Assembly (NCBI GenBank): GCA_902623495.1
Contig: CACNTW010000002.1
Location: 62,001 to 126,000 of the forward strand
Source: an uncultured Pelagibacteraceae bacterium
Lineage (GTDB): Bacteria > Pseudomonadota > Alphaproteobacteria > Pelagibacterales > Pelagibacteraceae
DNA: 64,000 nucleotides
Direction: 5' to 3'
A program made the translations under genes and the position numbers. Position 1 is the first letter of the stretch. Each line of letters begins with the position of its first letter. This document shows, piece after piece, positions 37,371-48,482 of this stretch. The notes under the pieces were generated by a model. The model saw nothing but the letters and a program-made list of their open reading frames with translations. It was not told where the DNA came from and made no database searches.

Positions 37371-37397
37371 TTTATTAAAATTTAAAATTATTATTTT

Positions 37398-37760
37398 CTA
37401 CTTGATCTTTTCCCACTCTTTCATGCCACCAATGATATTTTTGACATTTTTAACCCCCATGTCCTTCATAGTTTTGGTTGCTAATGTTCCTTGTCCTCCA
37501 ACACCACAAAAAACTACATATTCTTTATCTGGATTTTTTTTAAACATATCATTTTCTAGAGGACTGCCTTCTGCTAAATAAAATTCTAGTAAACCCCTAT
37601 CTAAGTGAATTGCATTACCGATCGTGCCTTTTGAATAGCTTTCTTTGTCTCTAACATCGATAAATTGAACATTTGGTTCATTTAGCTTTTCTTTTGCATC
37701 ACTAGCGCTGATATTTTCAATTTCATTACTTACGCTCATCAAATCATCAAATTTTTTCAT
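37398..37760 (-). CDS. Rhodanese-domain protein
   Basis: A single-domain rhodanese of 120 residues, probably cytoplasmic. The FIDVRDKESYSKGTIGNAIH entrance and the active-site loop VFCGVGGQGTLA carry the catalytic Cys that would hold a persulfide. It lies 15 bases after pnp on the same strand. Sulfur transfer for Fe-S or tRNA thiolation is possible; the acceptor is unknown. Confidence 0.88.
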   Translation of the reverse strand: MKKFDDLMSVSNEIENISASDAKEKLNEPNVQFIDVRDKESYSKGTIGNAIHLDRGLLEFYLAEGSPLENDMFKKNPDKEYVVFCGVGGQGTLATKTMKDMGVKNVKNIIGGMKEWEKIK

Positions 37761-37775
37761 ATTTCTCCTATAAAT

Positions 37776-39848
37776 TTATATTGCAGCTTGTTTAATTGAT
37801 AACTTAACTTTTCCTCTATCAAAACCTATTACTTTAACTTTAACTTCATCACCTTCTTTTACGACATCAGTTACCTTACCGACTCTTTTATCAGCAAGTT
37901 CTGATATGTGAACGAGACCATCTTGTTTTCCTAGGAAATTAACAAATGCACCAAACTCCATAATTTTCATAACTTTACCATTGTAAATTTTATTGAGTTC
38001 AGCTTTAGCAGTTAAGTCTTTAATCATTTGCATAGCTTTATTCCTAGATTCCTCATCTGGAGCAGCTACTGTAACTTCACCCTCGTCATTGATGTCAACT
38101 TTTGCACCTGAAACCTCAACTATTTCTCTTATAGTTGCTCCACCTTTTCCAATGACTGTAGCAATATCTTTCTTATCTACAGTTATTTTTTCCATTTTAG
38201 GTGTATGTTTTCCGACATCTTCTCTTGATTTAGATAAAGCTTTGTTCATTTCTCCTAAGATATGAATTCTTCCATCTTTCGCCTGTTTTAAAGCTTGTTC
38301 CATAATTTCAAATGTTATTCCTGTAATTTTAATATCCATTTGAAGAGATGTTATTCCATCTTTAGTTCCAGCAACTTTAAAGTCCATATCACCTAGGTGG
38401 TCTTCATCTCCAAGAATGTCGGAAAGAACGCTAAAGTCATCTCCTTCTTTAATTAATCCCATTGCAATTCCAGCAACTGGTTCTTTAATTGGTACACCTG
38501 CATCCATCAATGCCAAAGACGAGCCACAAACAGTTGCCATAGATGAAGAACCGTTTGACTCGGTTATCTCTGATACAATTCTAAATGTGTAGGGAAAACT
38601 CTCCTTTGAAGGCAAAGAAGAATTTATTGCTCTCCAAGCTAATTTTCCATGACCAATCTCTCTTCTGCCAGTACCTATTCTACCAGTTTCACCAACAGAG
38701 AAAGGTGGAAAATTATAATGAAGCATAAATCTCTCTTTTTGTAATCCTTCAAGACTTTCTATTTTCTGCTCATCATCCGACGTACCGAGTGTAGTTGTAA
38801 CTATTGCTTGAGTTTCTCCTCGAGTAAACAAAGCAGAGCCATGAACTCTTGGAAGAATTCCAACTTCACACATAATTGGCCTAACATCTGCAAGACCTCT
38901 ACCATCAATTCTATTTTTATTTTTTAAAATATCTGTTCTTACAATCCTTTTTTCTAAATTTTTAAGTTCAGAATTTACATCAAGATCTGTATAATTCTCA
39001 TCTTCTTCATACAGTTTTTTTGCTTTATCAGTTATCTCAGAAATTAAATTTGATCTTTCTTGTTTATCTTTTATTGAAAATGCTTTTTTAAGTTCATCCG
39101 TAAATTCACTCTCTAATTTATTTTTTACTTCTGAAAGATCTTTTTTCTCAACTTCCCAATCAGGTTTTTTGCATTCTTTGGCTAGATCCTCGATCATCTC
39201 GATTACTGGAACAAACCCTTCGTGCCCAAACTTAACAGCATTTAACATTTCCTCTTCAGTTAAACCGTTTGCTTCGGATTCAACCATTAAAACCGCATCT
39301 TTTGTTCCTGCTACTACAAGATCAAGTTTTGAGTCTTTAAGTTGTGCTTTGGTAGGGTTAAGTACGTATTCTCCTTTAATAAAGCCAACTCTAGACGCAC
39401 CTACAGGACCCAAAAATGGCATTCCAGAAATTGCTAACGCTGCTGATGAAGCAATTATTGATAAAATATCTGCTTCATTTTCTTTGTCATAAGATATAAC
39501 AGTTGGCAGTACTTGAACTTCGTTTTTAAATTCATCTGGAAAAAGTGGTCTGATGGGTCTATCAATTAATCTTGAAATTAATGTTTCACTATCTGTTGGT
39601 CTTGCCTCTCTCTTAAAATATCCACCTGGAATTTTACCAGCTGCGTAATATTTTTCTTGATAATTTACTGACAAAGGAAAGTAATCCATATCTGGATTAA
39701 CTTTTTTAGCTCCAACTGCTGTTGCTAAAACAACTGTTTCTCCACACTGAGCTATGATTGCACCATCTGCTTGTCTTGCTATTTTACCTGTTTCTAAACT
39801 AATCTTTTTCCCTGCTACTTCTATTTCTTTCTTTACAACTTTAAACAT
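37776..39848 (-). CDS. pnp: Polyribonucleotide nucleotidyltransferase (PNPase)
   Basis: A 3'-to-5' phosphorolytic exoribonuclease of 690 residues. Two RNase PH-like domains ([20 protein letters not shown] and [20 protein letters not shown]), the KH motif [14 protein letters not shown] near residue 565 and a C-terminal S1 domain ([23 protein letters not shown]) are present. It ends the nusA-infB-rbfA-rpsO-pnp series, the usual order. Adjacent rpsO (1-base junction) and pnp are typically cotranscribed. Confidence 0.97.
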   Translation of the reverse strand: MFKVVKKEIEVAGKKISLETGKIARQADGAIIAQCGETVVLATAVGAKKVNPDMDYFPLSVNYQEKYYAAGKIPGGYFKREARPTDSETLISRLIDRPIRPLFPDEFKNEVQVLPTVISYDKENEADILSIIASSAALAISGMPFLGPVGASRVGFIKGEYVLNPTKAQLKDSKLDLVVAGTKDAVLMVESEANGLTEEEMLNAVKFGHEGFVPVIEMIEDLAKECKKPDWEVEKKDLSEVKNKLESEFTDELKKAFSIKDKQERSNLISEITDKAKKLYEEDENYTDLDVNSELKNLEKRIVRTDILKNKNRIDGRGLADVRPIMCEVGILPRVHGSALFTRGETQAIVTTTLGTSDDEQKIESLEGLQKERFMLHYNFPPFSVGETGRIGTGRREIGHGKLAWRAINSSLPSKESFPYTFRIVSEITESNGSSSMATVCGSSLALMDAGVPIKEPVAGIAMGLIKEGDDFSVLSDILGDEDHLGDMDFKVAGTKDGITSLQMDIKITGITFEIMEQALKQAKDGRIHILGEMNKALSKSREDVGKHTPKMEKITVDKKDIATVIGKGGATIREIVEVSGAKVDINDEGEVTVAAPDEESRNKAMQMIKDLTAKAELNKIYNGKVMKIMEFGAFVNFLGKQDGLVHISELADKRVGKVTDVVKEGDEVKVKVIGFDRGKVKLSIKQAAI

Positions 39849-40097
39849 TTACTTCCTTAAATTTAATTTTGATATTACTTCTTTATAAGACTGAATTTTA
39901 TTTTTCTTTAAATAGTCTAATAATTTCTTTCTTTTATTTACTGCTCTTAAAAGTCCAACAGATGAATGTTTATCTTTTTTGAACTGTTTAATATGTTTAG
40001 ACAAGTTCTCAATTTTATAAGTTAATTGAGCAACCTGTACCTCTGAAGAACCTGTATCTTTTTCATGGATTGCCAGTTCTTTTGATTTATTTGCCAT
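39849..40097 (-). CDS. rpsO: 30S ribosomal protein S15
   Basis: A small 82-residue protein binding 16S rRNA and a bridge to 50S; usual length is 89. It contains DTGSSEVQVAQLTYKIENL and KHSSVGLLRAVNKRKKLLDYL, conserved S15 segments. The stop touches the pnp start without spacing. Confidence 0.95.
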   Translation of the reverse strand: MANKSKELAIHEKDTGSSEVQVAQLTYKIENLSKHIKQFKKDKHSSVGLLRAVNKRKKLLDYLKKNKIQSYKEVISKLNLRK

Positions 40098-40105
40098 TTT
40101 TTTCC

Positions 40106-40471
40106 TTACCTATTTGTTTGTTTTATTAAATTTTCAATTTTTTCTGCGTAGTCAAAGGAGTCATCTTTTACAAAAAATAATTTTGGTAAAAACTTCATCA
40201 CTATCTTTTTTGATAAGACTTTTCTTATTACAAATGAAAATTCTTTTAATTTAACAACTACTTCTTCAACATCTTTTCCACCTAAAGGCATTACAAAAAT
40301 TTTTGCAGTTTTTAAATCTGGAGACATTCTAACTTCTGTCACTGTTATCTCTTTAGTAGATAAATTTGGTAATTTAGCTTCATCTCTGATAAATATCATT
40401 CCCAATGCTTGTTTGATCATTTCGCCAACTCTTAATTGTCTTTGAGTAACTGGTTTTCCTAAATTAGTCAT
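40106..40471 (-). CDS. rbfA: Ribosome-binding factor A
   Basis: A 121-residue KH-fold factor for 30S maturation. Segments RVGEMIKQALGMI, VTEVRMSPDLKTAKIFVMPL and LPKLFFVKDDSFDYA fit RbfA. It overlaps infB by one base. The truB gene, usually next in this operon, is missing between rbfA and rpsO (8 bases apart). Confidence 0.93.
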   Translation of the reverse strand: MTNLGKPVTQRQLRVGEMIKQALGMIFIRDEAKLPNLSTKEITVTEVRMSPDLKTAKIFVMPLGGKDVEEVVVKLKEFSFVIRKVLSKKIVMKFLPKLFFVKDDSFDYAEKIENLIKQTNR

Positions 40472-42690
40472 TATATTGTTCTCTCTGTTATTGTCGAATT
40501 GTATACTTCAATTACGTCATTTTTCTGGAAATCGACAAAATCCTTAAGCGTTATCCCACATTCTAGACCAGCTGATACCTGTTTAGTTTGATTTTTTTCT
40601 CTAAATATTGAGCCTATTTTCCCATTAAAAATTATAGCTCCATCTCTGATAACTCTTGCATTTGAATCTTGAGTAATTTCTCCATCTGTTACTTTCGAAC
40701 CTGCTACTTTTCCAACTTTTGAAACTTTAAATATTTCTAATATCTCTGCTGTTCCAATAATTTTTTCATCTACCTCTGGCGTTAAAAGACCAGACATTTT
40801 ACTTTTTATAAAATCTAGAACCTCATAAATGATATTAAAATTTGATATAGAAATTTTTTCTTGTTCTGCTCTTTTTTTAGCTTCTTTACTAGGTTTTACA
40901 TTAAAAGCTATAATAACAGCATTAGATGCTTTAGCTAGAGTGACATCTGTTTCTGTAACCATTCCAATATCTGATAAAAGTATCTTTGGCTTTACCTCAT
41001 CATGTTTTATTTGGTTTATTGCATTTTTTATAGCTTCAGACGATCCATGAACATCCGATTTTATTATAATATTTAATTCCTCAGATGATTTATCTTTGAA
41101 TGCTGAGTCTTGGGTAACATAAGACAAAGGATTTTTACTTTCTTTTGCTTGTTGTATTCTACCATCAGATAAAGTTTTAGCCTCTTTTTCGTTATTTAAA
41201 ACTATAAAATCATCTCCTGATTTTGCTGCTCCATTAATACCTAATATCTCAATTGGTGTTGCGGGCTCAGCTTTGTCAATTTGTTTTCCTTGGTCATTAA
41301 TTATAGCCCTAACTTTTCCCCATTTTAAACCACTAACAAAATAATCACCTTTATTTAAAGTTCCAGCTGTTACTACTACATTTGCAATTGGTCCTCTTCC
41401 AATGTCAATTTTGGATTCAAGAACAATCCCTTTTGCATCAGTTTCAAAATCAGTTTTTAAATCCAATATTTCTGCTTGTAAGATTACACTCTCAACTAAT
41501 TTATCTAAATTCTGTTTTGTTTTAGTCGATATTTCAACCATTAGAGTGTCTCCTGATAAATCTTCAGCAATCAGCTCATATTCTAAAAGCTGATTCTTAA
41601 TTTTTTGAGGATCGGCCTCAGGTAAATCACACTTATTTATTGCAACAACAATTGGTACTTTAGCAGCTTTCGCATGTTTAATTGACTCTATTGTTTGTGG
41701 TTTTACACCATCATCAGCTGCAACAACAAGAATAACTATATCGGTTAATTTTGAACCTCTAGCTCTCATTTCTGTAAAAGCTGCATGACCAGGAGTATCG
41801 ATAAAAGTTAACTTGTTTTCTTTATATTTGATCTGATATGCACCTATATGTTGAGTAATACCTCCAAATTCACCAGAAACAACATTTGCTTTTCTTAAGA
41901 CATCTAAAACAGATGTCTTACCATGATCAACGTGGCCCATTACCGTTACTATTGGAGCTCTACTTTTTAAATTTTGAGTTTTTATTTCTTTAATCTTTTC
42001 TAAAATTTCTTCAGCCCTTTCTTCTTTAACAGGATTATGTCCAAATTCCTTAACTAAATACTCGGCTGTATCTGCATCGATTGTATGATTGATCGTAACT
42101 GTTACTCCCATACCCATCAAATGCTTGATTATACTACTTGATTGCTCTGCCATTCTATTTGCTAATTCTCTTATGGTGATTACCTCAGGTATATTTATAT
42201 CTCTTTTAACTGGTTTAAAATTTTCTTTTGTCTCCTCTTTATTTAATAATCTATTTTCCTTTTGCTTTGCTCTTTTTAAAGAGGCTAAGCTTCTAGATCT
42301 ATTACCAATATCTTCCTCATTTAATGCTCGCGAAACTGTAAGTTTTAATTCTCTCCTTTTGCCTACTAACTTAGCAGACTTGTTTTCTTTTTGAATATTC
42401 TCGCCTTTTAATCTTCTTGTAGCTCTTTGTTCTGCTAACTTTCTTTTTTCAAAATCAGATGTGATTGGTGATGAAGGTTTCGAAAAATTCGTTTTTTTTG
42501 GCACAAAAGAGCTTTGTGGTTTATTTTCAGTTGATCTTGCTACTCTTGAAAAATTTGGTTTGCTTCCAAATCTCTGGGTTCTTTTTTCTATTACGACTGT
42601 ATTCTTTGAATGGGATTTTGCTTGTTCGATACTATTTATCGTTTTTTTTGAAGCTCCAGTAATTGTTAACTTTAATTTTTTCTTTTCCAT
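40471..42690 (-). CDS. infB: Translation initiation factor IF-2
   Basis: The 739-residue GTPase that brings initiator tRNA to the ribosome. A short Lys/Arg/Ser/Asn-rich N-terminal region is followed by the IF2_N domain (ITIRELANRMAEQ), then GTPase motifs GHVDHGKTS, DTPGHAAF and NKCD, and C-terminal beta-barrel domains. The N-terminal part is shorter than in many alphaproteobacteria. It follows nusA by 10 bases, without the ylxR gene that is usual between them. Confidence 0.97.
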   Translation of the reverse strand: MEKKKLKLTITGASKKTINSIEQAKSHSKNTVVIEKRTQRFGSKPNFSRVARSTENKPQSSFVPKKTNFSKPSSPITSDFEKRKLAEQRATRRLKGENIQKENKSAKLVGKRRELKLTVSRALNEEDIGNRSRSLASLKRAKQKENRLLNKEETKENFKPVKRDINIPEVITIRELANRMAEQSSSIIKHLMGMGVTVTINHTIDADTAEYLVKEFGHNPVKEERAEEILEKIKEIKTQNLKSRAPIVTVMGHVDHGKTSVLDVLRKANVVSGEFGGITQHIGAYQIKYKENKLTFIDTPGHAAFTEMRARGSKLTDIVILVVAADDGVKPQTIESIKHAKAAKVPIVVAINKCDLPEADPQKIKNQLLEYELIAEDLSGDTLMVEISTKTKQNLDKLVESVILQAEILDLKTDFETDAKGIVLESKIDIGRGPIANVVVTAGTLNKGDYFVSGLKWGKVRAIINDQGKQIDKAEPATPIEILGINGAAKSGDDFIVLNNEKEAKTLSDGRIQQAKESKNPLSYVTQDSAFKDKSSEELNIIIKSDVHGSSEAIKNAINQIKHDEVKPKILLSDIGMVTETDVTLAKASNAVIIAFNVKPSKEAKKRAEQEKISISNFNIIYEVLDFIKSKMSGLLTPEVDEKIIGTAEILEIFKVSKVGKVAGSKVTDGEITQDSNARVIRDGAIIFNGKIGSIFREKNQTKQVSAGLECGITLKDFVDFQKNDVIEVYNSTITERTI

Positions 42691-42700
42691 TTCTCATCTC

Positions 42701-44254
42701 TCAATCTTGATATACAATATCTCTTGCAGACATTATTAGATCATCTGCCTCTTTTTTTGAGAGTGCAAAATCCTCTAAATACCCTTTAATTTTAACTCTT
42801 TCTCCCTTGACAACATCGTATCCGCCTGTCAATTCATCAGATGCTAGATCTGCAAAATCATTTAACGTTAAAATTTTTTGTTCTCCAAGAGTGACTAGCA
42901 TTCCTGGTGTCAAACCCTTGTGGTTAATTAAATCATTCTCTAAACCTAAATCTTTAATTCTATTAGCTATTTCCTCTTGGTCTTTTTGATAAAATTCTTT
43001 AGCTCTTTCAATCAATTCCTTTGCGGTCTCTTCTTCTATACCCTCAATTTTTATAAGTGAATCTGGATTACTGTCTTTAATATCATCTATTGATGAGAAT
43101 CCTTCAGCAACGAGTAGCTGGCCTAATGTTTCATCTAACTCTAAATTTTTAACGAAATTATCTGTCTTCTCTTTAAATTCTATTTGTCTTCTTTCAGAGT
43201 CTTCTTGATCTGTCATTATATTTATTTCATAATTCATTAATTTTGTTGCCAATCTAACATTTTGACCTCTTCTACCGATTGCTTTACTAAGATTTTCTTC
43301 TGTTAAAATAACATCAAGTTTTCTACTCTCTTCATCCACATTAACTCTTTGAACTTCTGCAGGTGATAGAGCATTTGCAACTATTACAGCTGGATCTTCT
43401 GACCAATTTACTATATCAATTTTTTCTCCTTGAAGTTCATTTACAACTGCTTGAACTCTACTACCTCTCATTCCTACACATGCTCCTACTGGATCTAAAG
43501 AAGTATCAATTGCTTTTACACAAATTTTAGCTCTACTGCCTGGATCTCTTGATGATGATTTAATCTCTATAAGCCCATCATAAATTTCTGGAACTTCTTG
43601 AATAAATAATTTTTCCATAAATTTAGGATGTGCTCTAGAAAGAAAAATTTGTTGTCCTCTTGGCTCCCTTCTTACGTCTAAACAATATGCTTTTACTCTA
43701 TCACCTGCCTTAATATTTTCTCTGGGGATCATTTCATTTTTTTGAATTATTGCTTCGGTTCTTCCTAAGTCAACAATTACATTCCCAAATTCTAATCTTT
43801 TTACTATACCACTTAAGATAGTATCAATTTTATCTTTAAAATCGTTGTATTGTCTCTCTCTTTCAGCTTCTCTTACATTAAAGCTAATAACTTGTTTTGC
43901 TGTTTGCGCAGCTATTCTTCCAAAATCAAATGAAGGCAGTGGTTGAAGGACTTCATCTCCAATCTGTTTTCCTTTATTTTTTTCATTAAGAATTACTGCA
44001 TCATCAATTGTAATTTCTAAATTAGAGTTTTCAGGATTTTCAGCAATTACAAGTTTTCTAAATATTCCAATTTCTCCACTTTCCCGATCAATTTCGACTT
44101 TAATTTCATTTTCAGATCCAAATTTTGATTTAGCAGCTTTTGCTATACCATTTTCCATCGATCCTATGATTAACTCTTTATCAATGGATTTTTCTAAAGC
44201 TACTGCTTCTGCTATTCTAATTAATTCTAATTTATCTGCTCTTCTATTTAACAT
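42701..44254 (-). CDS. nusA: Transcription elongation/termination factor NusA
   Basis: A 517-residue protein binding RNA polymerase. After the N-terminal domain come S1, two KH domains (VGACVGMRGSRVQAVVNEL and KAIGRRGQNVRLATKL) and two acidic helix-hairpin-helix repeats (QLLVAEGFSSIDDI and LVTLGEQKILTLNDF). A terminator-like hairpin ends only about 13 bases before its ATG. The rimP gene, usual directly upstream, is missing; metK lies upstream instead. Confidence 0.96.
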   Translation of the reverse strand: MLNRRADKLELIRIAEAVALEKSIDKELIIGSMENGIAKAAKSKFGSENEIKVEIDRESGEIGIFRKLVIAENPENSNLEITIDDAVILNEKNKGKQIGDEVLQPLPSFDFGRIAAQTAKQVISFNVREAERERQYNDFKDKIDTILSGIVKRLEFGNVIVDLGRTEAIIQKNEMIPRENIKAGDRVKAYCLDVRREPRGQQIFLSRAHPKFMEKLFIQEVPEIYDGLIEIKSSSRDPGSRAKICVKAIDTSLDPVGACVGMRGSRVQAVVNELQGEKIDIVNWSEDPAVIVANALSPAEVQRVNVDEESRKLDVILTEENLSKAIGRRGQNVRLATKLMNYEINIMTDQEDSERRQIEFKEKTDNFVKNLELDETLGQLLVAEGFSSIDDIKDSNPDSLIKIEGIEEETAKELIERAKEFYQKDQEEIANRIKDLGLENDLINHKGLTPGMLVTLGEQKILTLNDFADLASDELTGGYDVVKGERVKIKGYLEDFALSKKEADDLIMSARDIVYQD

Positions 44255-44273
44255 ACTAATTAATACTAAAAAA

Positions 44274-44293
44274 AAATGGGCCGTAGCCCATTT
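44274..44293 (-). terminator. Rho-independent terminator between metK and nusA
   Basis: AAATGGGC and GCCCATTT pair perfectly over 8 bases around a four-base loop and are followed on the minus strand by a T-run. It lies about 60 bases after the metK stop and about 20 bases before the nusA ATG. Thus metK and upstream transcription should mostly end here. Because NusA affects such hairpins, a feedback role is possible (inference). Confidence 0.8.
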
Positions 44294-44350
44294 TGAAATT
44301 TCAATAATATTTTTGGAATATATTTATTTTTTTTTAATATTCAACTTTAT

Positions 44351-45514
44351 TTACTTACTAAATACATCAGATTTATCTGTCTTTTCCCATGAAAATGAGC
44401 CTTCTTCATCTGGAATTCTCCCAAAGTGTCCATAAGCTGCTGTTTTTTCATAAATAGGTTTATTTAATCCCAACATTTGTCTAATTCCTCGAGGACTTAA
44501 ATCAAAATTTTCATGTATAAGCTTCACTACGTGTTTATTTTTTTCATCATCGTTATCAAACAAATCTACATAGATTGACAAAGGTTTTGATACTCCAATT
44601 GCATAGGCAAGTTGGATCAAACATTTATCAGCTAATTTAGATGCAACAACATTTTTTGCCAAATACCTAGATGCGTAAGCAGCAGATCTATCGACTTTAG
44701 TTGGATCTTTTCCTGAAAATGCACCTCCACCATGTGGGGCTGCTCCACCGTAAGTATCAACAATAATTTTTCTGCCTGTCAAACCGCTATCTCCATCAGG
44801 GCCTCCAATAACAAAGTTACCTGTAGGATTTACATAGATTTCTTTTTCATCTAACGAATTTAACAATTCTTTTGGTATAGATTTTTCAATATAAGGTTTA
44901 ACCAAATCTCTTACTTGTGCTTGATTTACATCAGGTGAGTGTTGAGTTGATATTACCACTGATTTCACTGATGATGGTTTTCCTTCTTTATATTCAATTG
45001 TTATTTGGCTTTTTGAATCTGGCTCAATATTTTTCAATTTTCCAGATTTTCTATCTTCTGCCATAAGTCTTAAAATTTTATGAGAATAGTGTATTGGAGC
45101 TGGCATAAGGACATCAGTTTCATTACAAGCATAACCAAACATAATTCCTTGGTCACCCGCACCCTCATCTTTATTTCCAGAAGAGTCTACACCCATAGCA
45201 ATATCAGCAGATTGAGCATGTAAATGACTTTCAACTGAAGTAGCCTCTTTCCAAGTAAATCCCTTTTGATCATAACCTATATCTTTAATGCAATGTCTTA
45301 CTTTTTCTATTAAATCTTCTTTTTTAATTTCTGGACCTCTTACTTCACCAGCTAATACAACTTTATTTGTTGTTGTTAAAGTTTCACAGGCAACTCTTGA
45401 TTGAGGTTCGGCTGCTAAATATGTATCTACAACCATGTCTGAAATTCTATCGCAAACTTTGTCTGGGTGACCTTCAGATACTGACTCGCTTGTAAATAAG
45501 TAATCTTTTTTCAT
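44351..45514 (-). CDS. metK: S-adenosylmethionine synthetase
   Basis: A 387-residue enzyme making SAM from methionine and ATP. The signature hexapeptide region [12 protein letters not shown], the ATP loop [14 protein letters not shown] and [19 protein letters not shown] are present. Its ATG overlaps the lnt stop, so there is no room for the leader riboswitch seen before metK in some bacteria. Upstream regulation would act on the whole operon. Confidence 0.97.
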   Translation of the reverse strand: MKKDYLFTSESVSEGHPDKVCDRISDMVVDTYLAAEPQSRVACETLTTTNKVVLAGEVRGPEIKKEDLIEKVRHCIKDIGYDQKGFTWKEATSVESHLHAQSADIAMGVDSSGNKDEGAGDQGIMFGYACNETDVLMPAPIHYSHKILRLMAEDRKSGKLKNIEPDSKSQITIEYKEGKPSSVKSVVISTQHSPDVNQAQVRDLVKPYIEKSIPKELLNSLDEKEIYVNPTGNFVIGGPDGDSGLTGRKIIVDTYGGAAPHGGGAFSGKDPTKVDRSAAYASRYLAKNVVASKLADKCLIQLAYAIGVSKPLSIYVDLFDNDDEKNKHVVKLIHENFDLSPRGIRQMLGLNKPIYEKTAAYGHFGRIPDEEGSFSWEKTDKSDVFSK

Positions 45515-47031
45515 TTATTCTCCCTAATTTTTAAAATCACAATGAAAGTAGTATAAATTAGAACAAAATAAAAGAAGATCTTATTACCGTGTCTAGCAAA
45601 ATAAGTTTTATTAACACGTTTGATTTTTTTAACATCAAAATATCCTTTTTCTTTAATTTGTTTATTAATTTGACCTTTGGGATTAACAAAAGCAGATATT
45701 CCATTGTTTGTTGATCTTATTACATTTTTACCTTCTTCAATTGATCTGAATATTGAGTGAGCCAAATGTTGTTGAGGTCCAATTGTTTTTCCAAACCAAC
45801 CATCTTCAGAAATGTTTAATATAATATCATAATAATTTTTATTTGGATTAATTTTTCCTGAATAGATAATTTCGTAACAAATAAGTGGGATAAATTTTAA
45901 TTTATTTATCTCCAAAATTTCTCTTTTAACATCAGCTGAAAATGATTGATATCCTTGAGTTATTTTTTTTAGACCTATTATTTGAAAGAAATTTTCAAAA
46001 GGCAAAAATTCTCCAAATGGGACAAGTTTATTTTTATTATACTTATGTAATAATTCTATCTCGTTATTTAATACTATCAGAGAATTATAAATTTTATTTT
46101 GGTTGGTACTATTTATACCCAATATAACCTTATGGTTAATATTATAATTTTCCTTAAAGCTATCTTTGTAAAATTTTAGATCTTTTAGATATATACTTGT
46201 AATAATTCCCTCTGGGTAAATGAATATTGCTTTTTCAATGTTATGTGCATCACTTAAACTAATCAATTCATTAATACTTTTTTCAGTATCTTGGTTTGAT
46301 AGGAATCTTTCGATGGGTATATTTGGAGAGATAACTCGAATTATGGAACTTAAGTTATCATATTTTTTTTTTTCAAAATTTTTAATAATAAAATTTCCAT
46401 ATAAAAAATTGATTACTAATAAAATTAAACTAAAACTAAAAATTAAAAATTTAGTTAGGCTTTTATATTTAAAAAAAAATATTACTGGTAATAAAAATAT
46501 AGTTATTGATAATAAATTTAATGAATAAGTTCCTATATAAGATAAAATTTGTAAAGAATGTAAATTATTTGAAAGACTAAAAACTAATAAATTCCAAGGA
46601 AAACCTCCAAAAATAAAACTTCTTAGAAACTCAATACCTCCAAAAAAAATCGAAAAAATCAAAATTGACGAGAGTTTATTTTTTAAATTAAAAAAATTGC
46701 ATAGAAAAGTAACTAAACCATAAAATATTCCCAAAAATAAAGGGATTAATATAAATGCAAATGGAATAATAAATTTAAATTTTGCATCAAATGTCAAAGA
46801 ATTTGTAATCCAATATAGGTTTGAAATAAAATAACCAAATCCAAAGATCCAACCAACAAAAAGTGAAGTAGTTTTTTTATCTACATAATTTATTAATATG
46901 TAAAGTAACACTGGAAGTGTTAAAAAATTAATAAAAAATAAATTGTAAGGGGGTAGACTAAATGACGTTAGTATACCTAAAAGGAAACATATTAAAAATA
47001 GGAACACTTTATTTTCTAAAATAGATTTCAA
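45511..47031 (-). CDS. lnt: Apolipoprotein N-acyltransferase
   Basis: An inner-membrane enzyme of 506 residues that adds the third acyl chain to lipoproteins. About six N-terminal helices are followed by a nitrilase-type domain; the catalytic Glu is in [10 protein letters not shown], Lys in [14 protein letters not shown] and Cys in [11 protein letters not shown]. It supports full triacylated lipoprotein maturation. It overlaps ybeY and metK by four bases on each side. The corC gene common between ybeY and lnt is absent. Confidence 0.93.
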   Translation of the reverse strand: MKSILENKVFLFLICFLLGILTSFSLPPYNLFFINFLTLPVLLYILINYVDKKTTSLFVGWIFGFGYFISNLYWITNSLTFDAKFKFIIPFAFILIPLFLGIFYGLVTFLCNFFNLKNKLSSILIFSIFFGGIEFLRSFIFGGFPWNLLVFSLSNNLHSLQILSYIGTYSLNLLSITIFLLPVIFFFKYKSLTKFLIFSFSLILLVINFLYGNFIIKNFEKKKYDNLSSIIRVISPNIPIERFLSNQDTEKSINELISLSDAHNIEKAIFIYPEGIITSIYLKDLKFYKDSFKENYNINHKVILGINSTNQNKIYNSLIVLNNEIELLHKYNKNKLVPFGEFLPFENFFQIIGLKKITQGYQSFSADVKREILEINKLKFIPLICYEIIYSGKINPNKNYYDIILNISEDGWFGKTIGPQQHLAHSIFRSIEEGKNVIRSTNNGISAFVNPKGQINKQIKEKGYFDVKKIKRVNKTYFARHGNKIFFYFVLIYTTFIVILKIRENK

Positions 47032-47474
47032 TTTATTTTATTCAATTTTTTAAATATTAAATTTTCTTTTTTCTTCATAAGATAATAATCTTTATTTTTT
47101 TTATGATCATGTCCTAAGAGATGCAAATAACCATGTATCCACATTTTATCTAATTCATGATCAAAACTAGATGATTTTGCTCTTTTATTAATTATTTCAA
47201 AAGAAATTGCTATGTCTCCTAAATATAATTTATTTTTTAATTTAACTTTTAGAGGAAAAGAAAGCACATCTGTTGAAACATTTTTATTTCTAAACTTTGA
47301 ATTTAAATCTTTCATTATTTTATTATTAGTAAGCATCACAGTAAATTCTTGGTTTTTGTTTTTAAAGGAGCTGAATTTAGATAATTTGTTTAATTTCTTT
47401 TGGAAGTAAATTTCTGGTTTTTTTAATTTTTTTTCCCAAATTTTTTTATCTATAACTATGTTGGCTTTAATCAT
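47028..47474 (-). CDS. ybeY: Endoribonuclease YbeY (rRNA maturation factor)
   Basis: A 148-residue zinc metalloprotein for 16S rRNA 3'-end maturation and quality control. The zinc-binding motif HGYLHLLGHDH (H-x3-H-x5-H) is intact, and TDVLSFPLK and LGDIAIS are typical of the family. It overlaps the preceding phoH stop by one base and lnt by four. Confidence 0.94.
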   Translation of the reverse strand: MIKANIVIDKKIWEKKLKKPEIYFQKKLNKLSKFSSFKNKNQEFTVMLTNNKIMKDLNSKFRNKNVSTDVLSFPLKVKLKNKLYLGDIAISFEIINKRAKSSSFDHELDKMWIHGYLHLLGHDHKKNKDYYLMKKKENLIFKKLNKIN

Positions 47475-48481
47475 TAATCTGAATTTTTATCAGAATAAGC
47501 CTTAACTATCTTAGAAACTAGTGGGTGTCTTACAACGTCAGTATGATCGAAATCTACTACAGATATCTCCTTTAGATGACCGAGTAATTTTTTTGATCTA
47601 TTTAAACCTGACATTGTTTTATTAGGTAAGTCTATTTGGGAAGGATCACCGTTAATAACTATTTTAGAATTTTCACCTATTCTTGTTAAGAACATTTTTA
47701 TTTGAGTATCAGTGGCATTTTGTGCTTCATCAAGAATTGCAAAAGAATTTTTTAAAGTTCTACCCCTCATAAAAGCAAGCGGTGCGATTTCAATATCTCC
47801 GATTTCTATTTTTTTTTGTATTTTTTCAAAATCTAATAAGTCATATAATGAATCGTAAAGAGGTCTTAAATAAGGATCAACTTTTTCTCTCATGTCTCCT
47901 GGCAAGAAACCTAATCTCTCTCCCGCTTCTACAGCTGGTCTAGATAAAATGATACGCTCTATTTTTTTTTCAAGTAACATAGTTAAGGCAACTGCGACAG
48001 CTAAAAAAGTTTTACCAGTTCCCGCTGGTCCTGCAGAAATAACAATATCTGACTCTTTTAAAGCTCTTATATAATTTTTTTGCTTCTCAGATCTTGGTAT
48101 TACAGATTTTTTTGGAGTTTTTATTATGTATTCTACATTTTCAGTTTTATTTGTAACTTTCTCATCAATCATAAATTTGTTTACAGATGACTCTATATCC
48201 TTTTTTTCTAATGTTCCATTATTTAAAAATTGATCTACAAGAAATTGAATTGCATTTTTTATTAATTCATTTTTTTCATGAGTATTTTTTAATAAAATTG
48301 AATTTCCTCTAGAGTAAATGCTGGTATTAGTAATTTTTTCTAATTCTTTTATATTATTATTAAATTCTCCTAAAACACCTAAAAGTAATTCATTGCTTTG
48401 AAATACAATACTTAAGGCATTGTTTTCTGAATATACATATTTTAAATCGGGATTAATTTTTGATTTTGCAAAATTATTCAA
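47474..48481 (-). CDS. phoH: PhoH-like ATPase (YbeZ)
   Basis: A 335-residue P-loop ATPase/possible RNA helicase that works with YbeY in ribosome metabolism. Walker A is GPAGTGKTFLAVAVAL, Walker B SFAILDEAQNA, and the conserved RPAVEAGERLGFLPGD lies between. Despite the historic name, phosphate starvation has no clear role here. It sits between miaB and ybeY, the normal order. Confidence 0.94.
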   Translation of the reverse strand: MNNFAKSKINPDLKYVYSENNALSIVFQSNELLLGVLGEFNNNIKELEKITNTSIYSRGNSILLKNTHEKNELIKNAIQFLVDQFLNNGTLEKKDIESSVNKFMIDEKVTNKTENVEYIIKTPKKSVIPRSEKQKNYIRALKESDIVISAGPAGTGKTFLAVAVALTMLLEKKIERIILSRPAVEAGERLGFLPGDMREKVDPYLRPLYDSLYDLLDFEKIQKKIEIGDIEIAPLAFMRGRTLKNSFAILDEAQNATDTQIKMFLTRIGENSKIVINGDPSQIDLPNKTMSGLNRSKKLLGHLKEISVVDFDHTDVVRHPLVSKIVKAYSDKNSD

Positions 48482-48482
48482 A

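Noticed and set aside
45511-45514. SAM riboswitch for metK
   Set aside because: metK overlaps the lnt stop, so there is no leader in which a riboswitch could lie.
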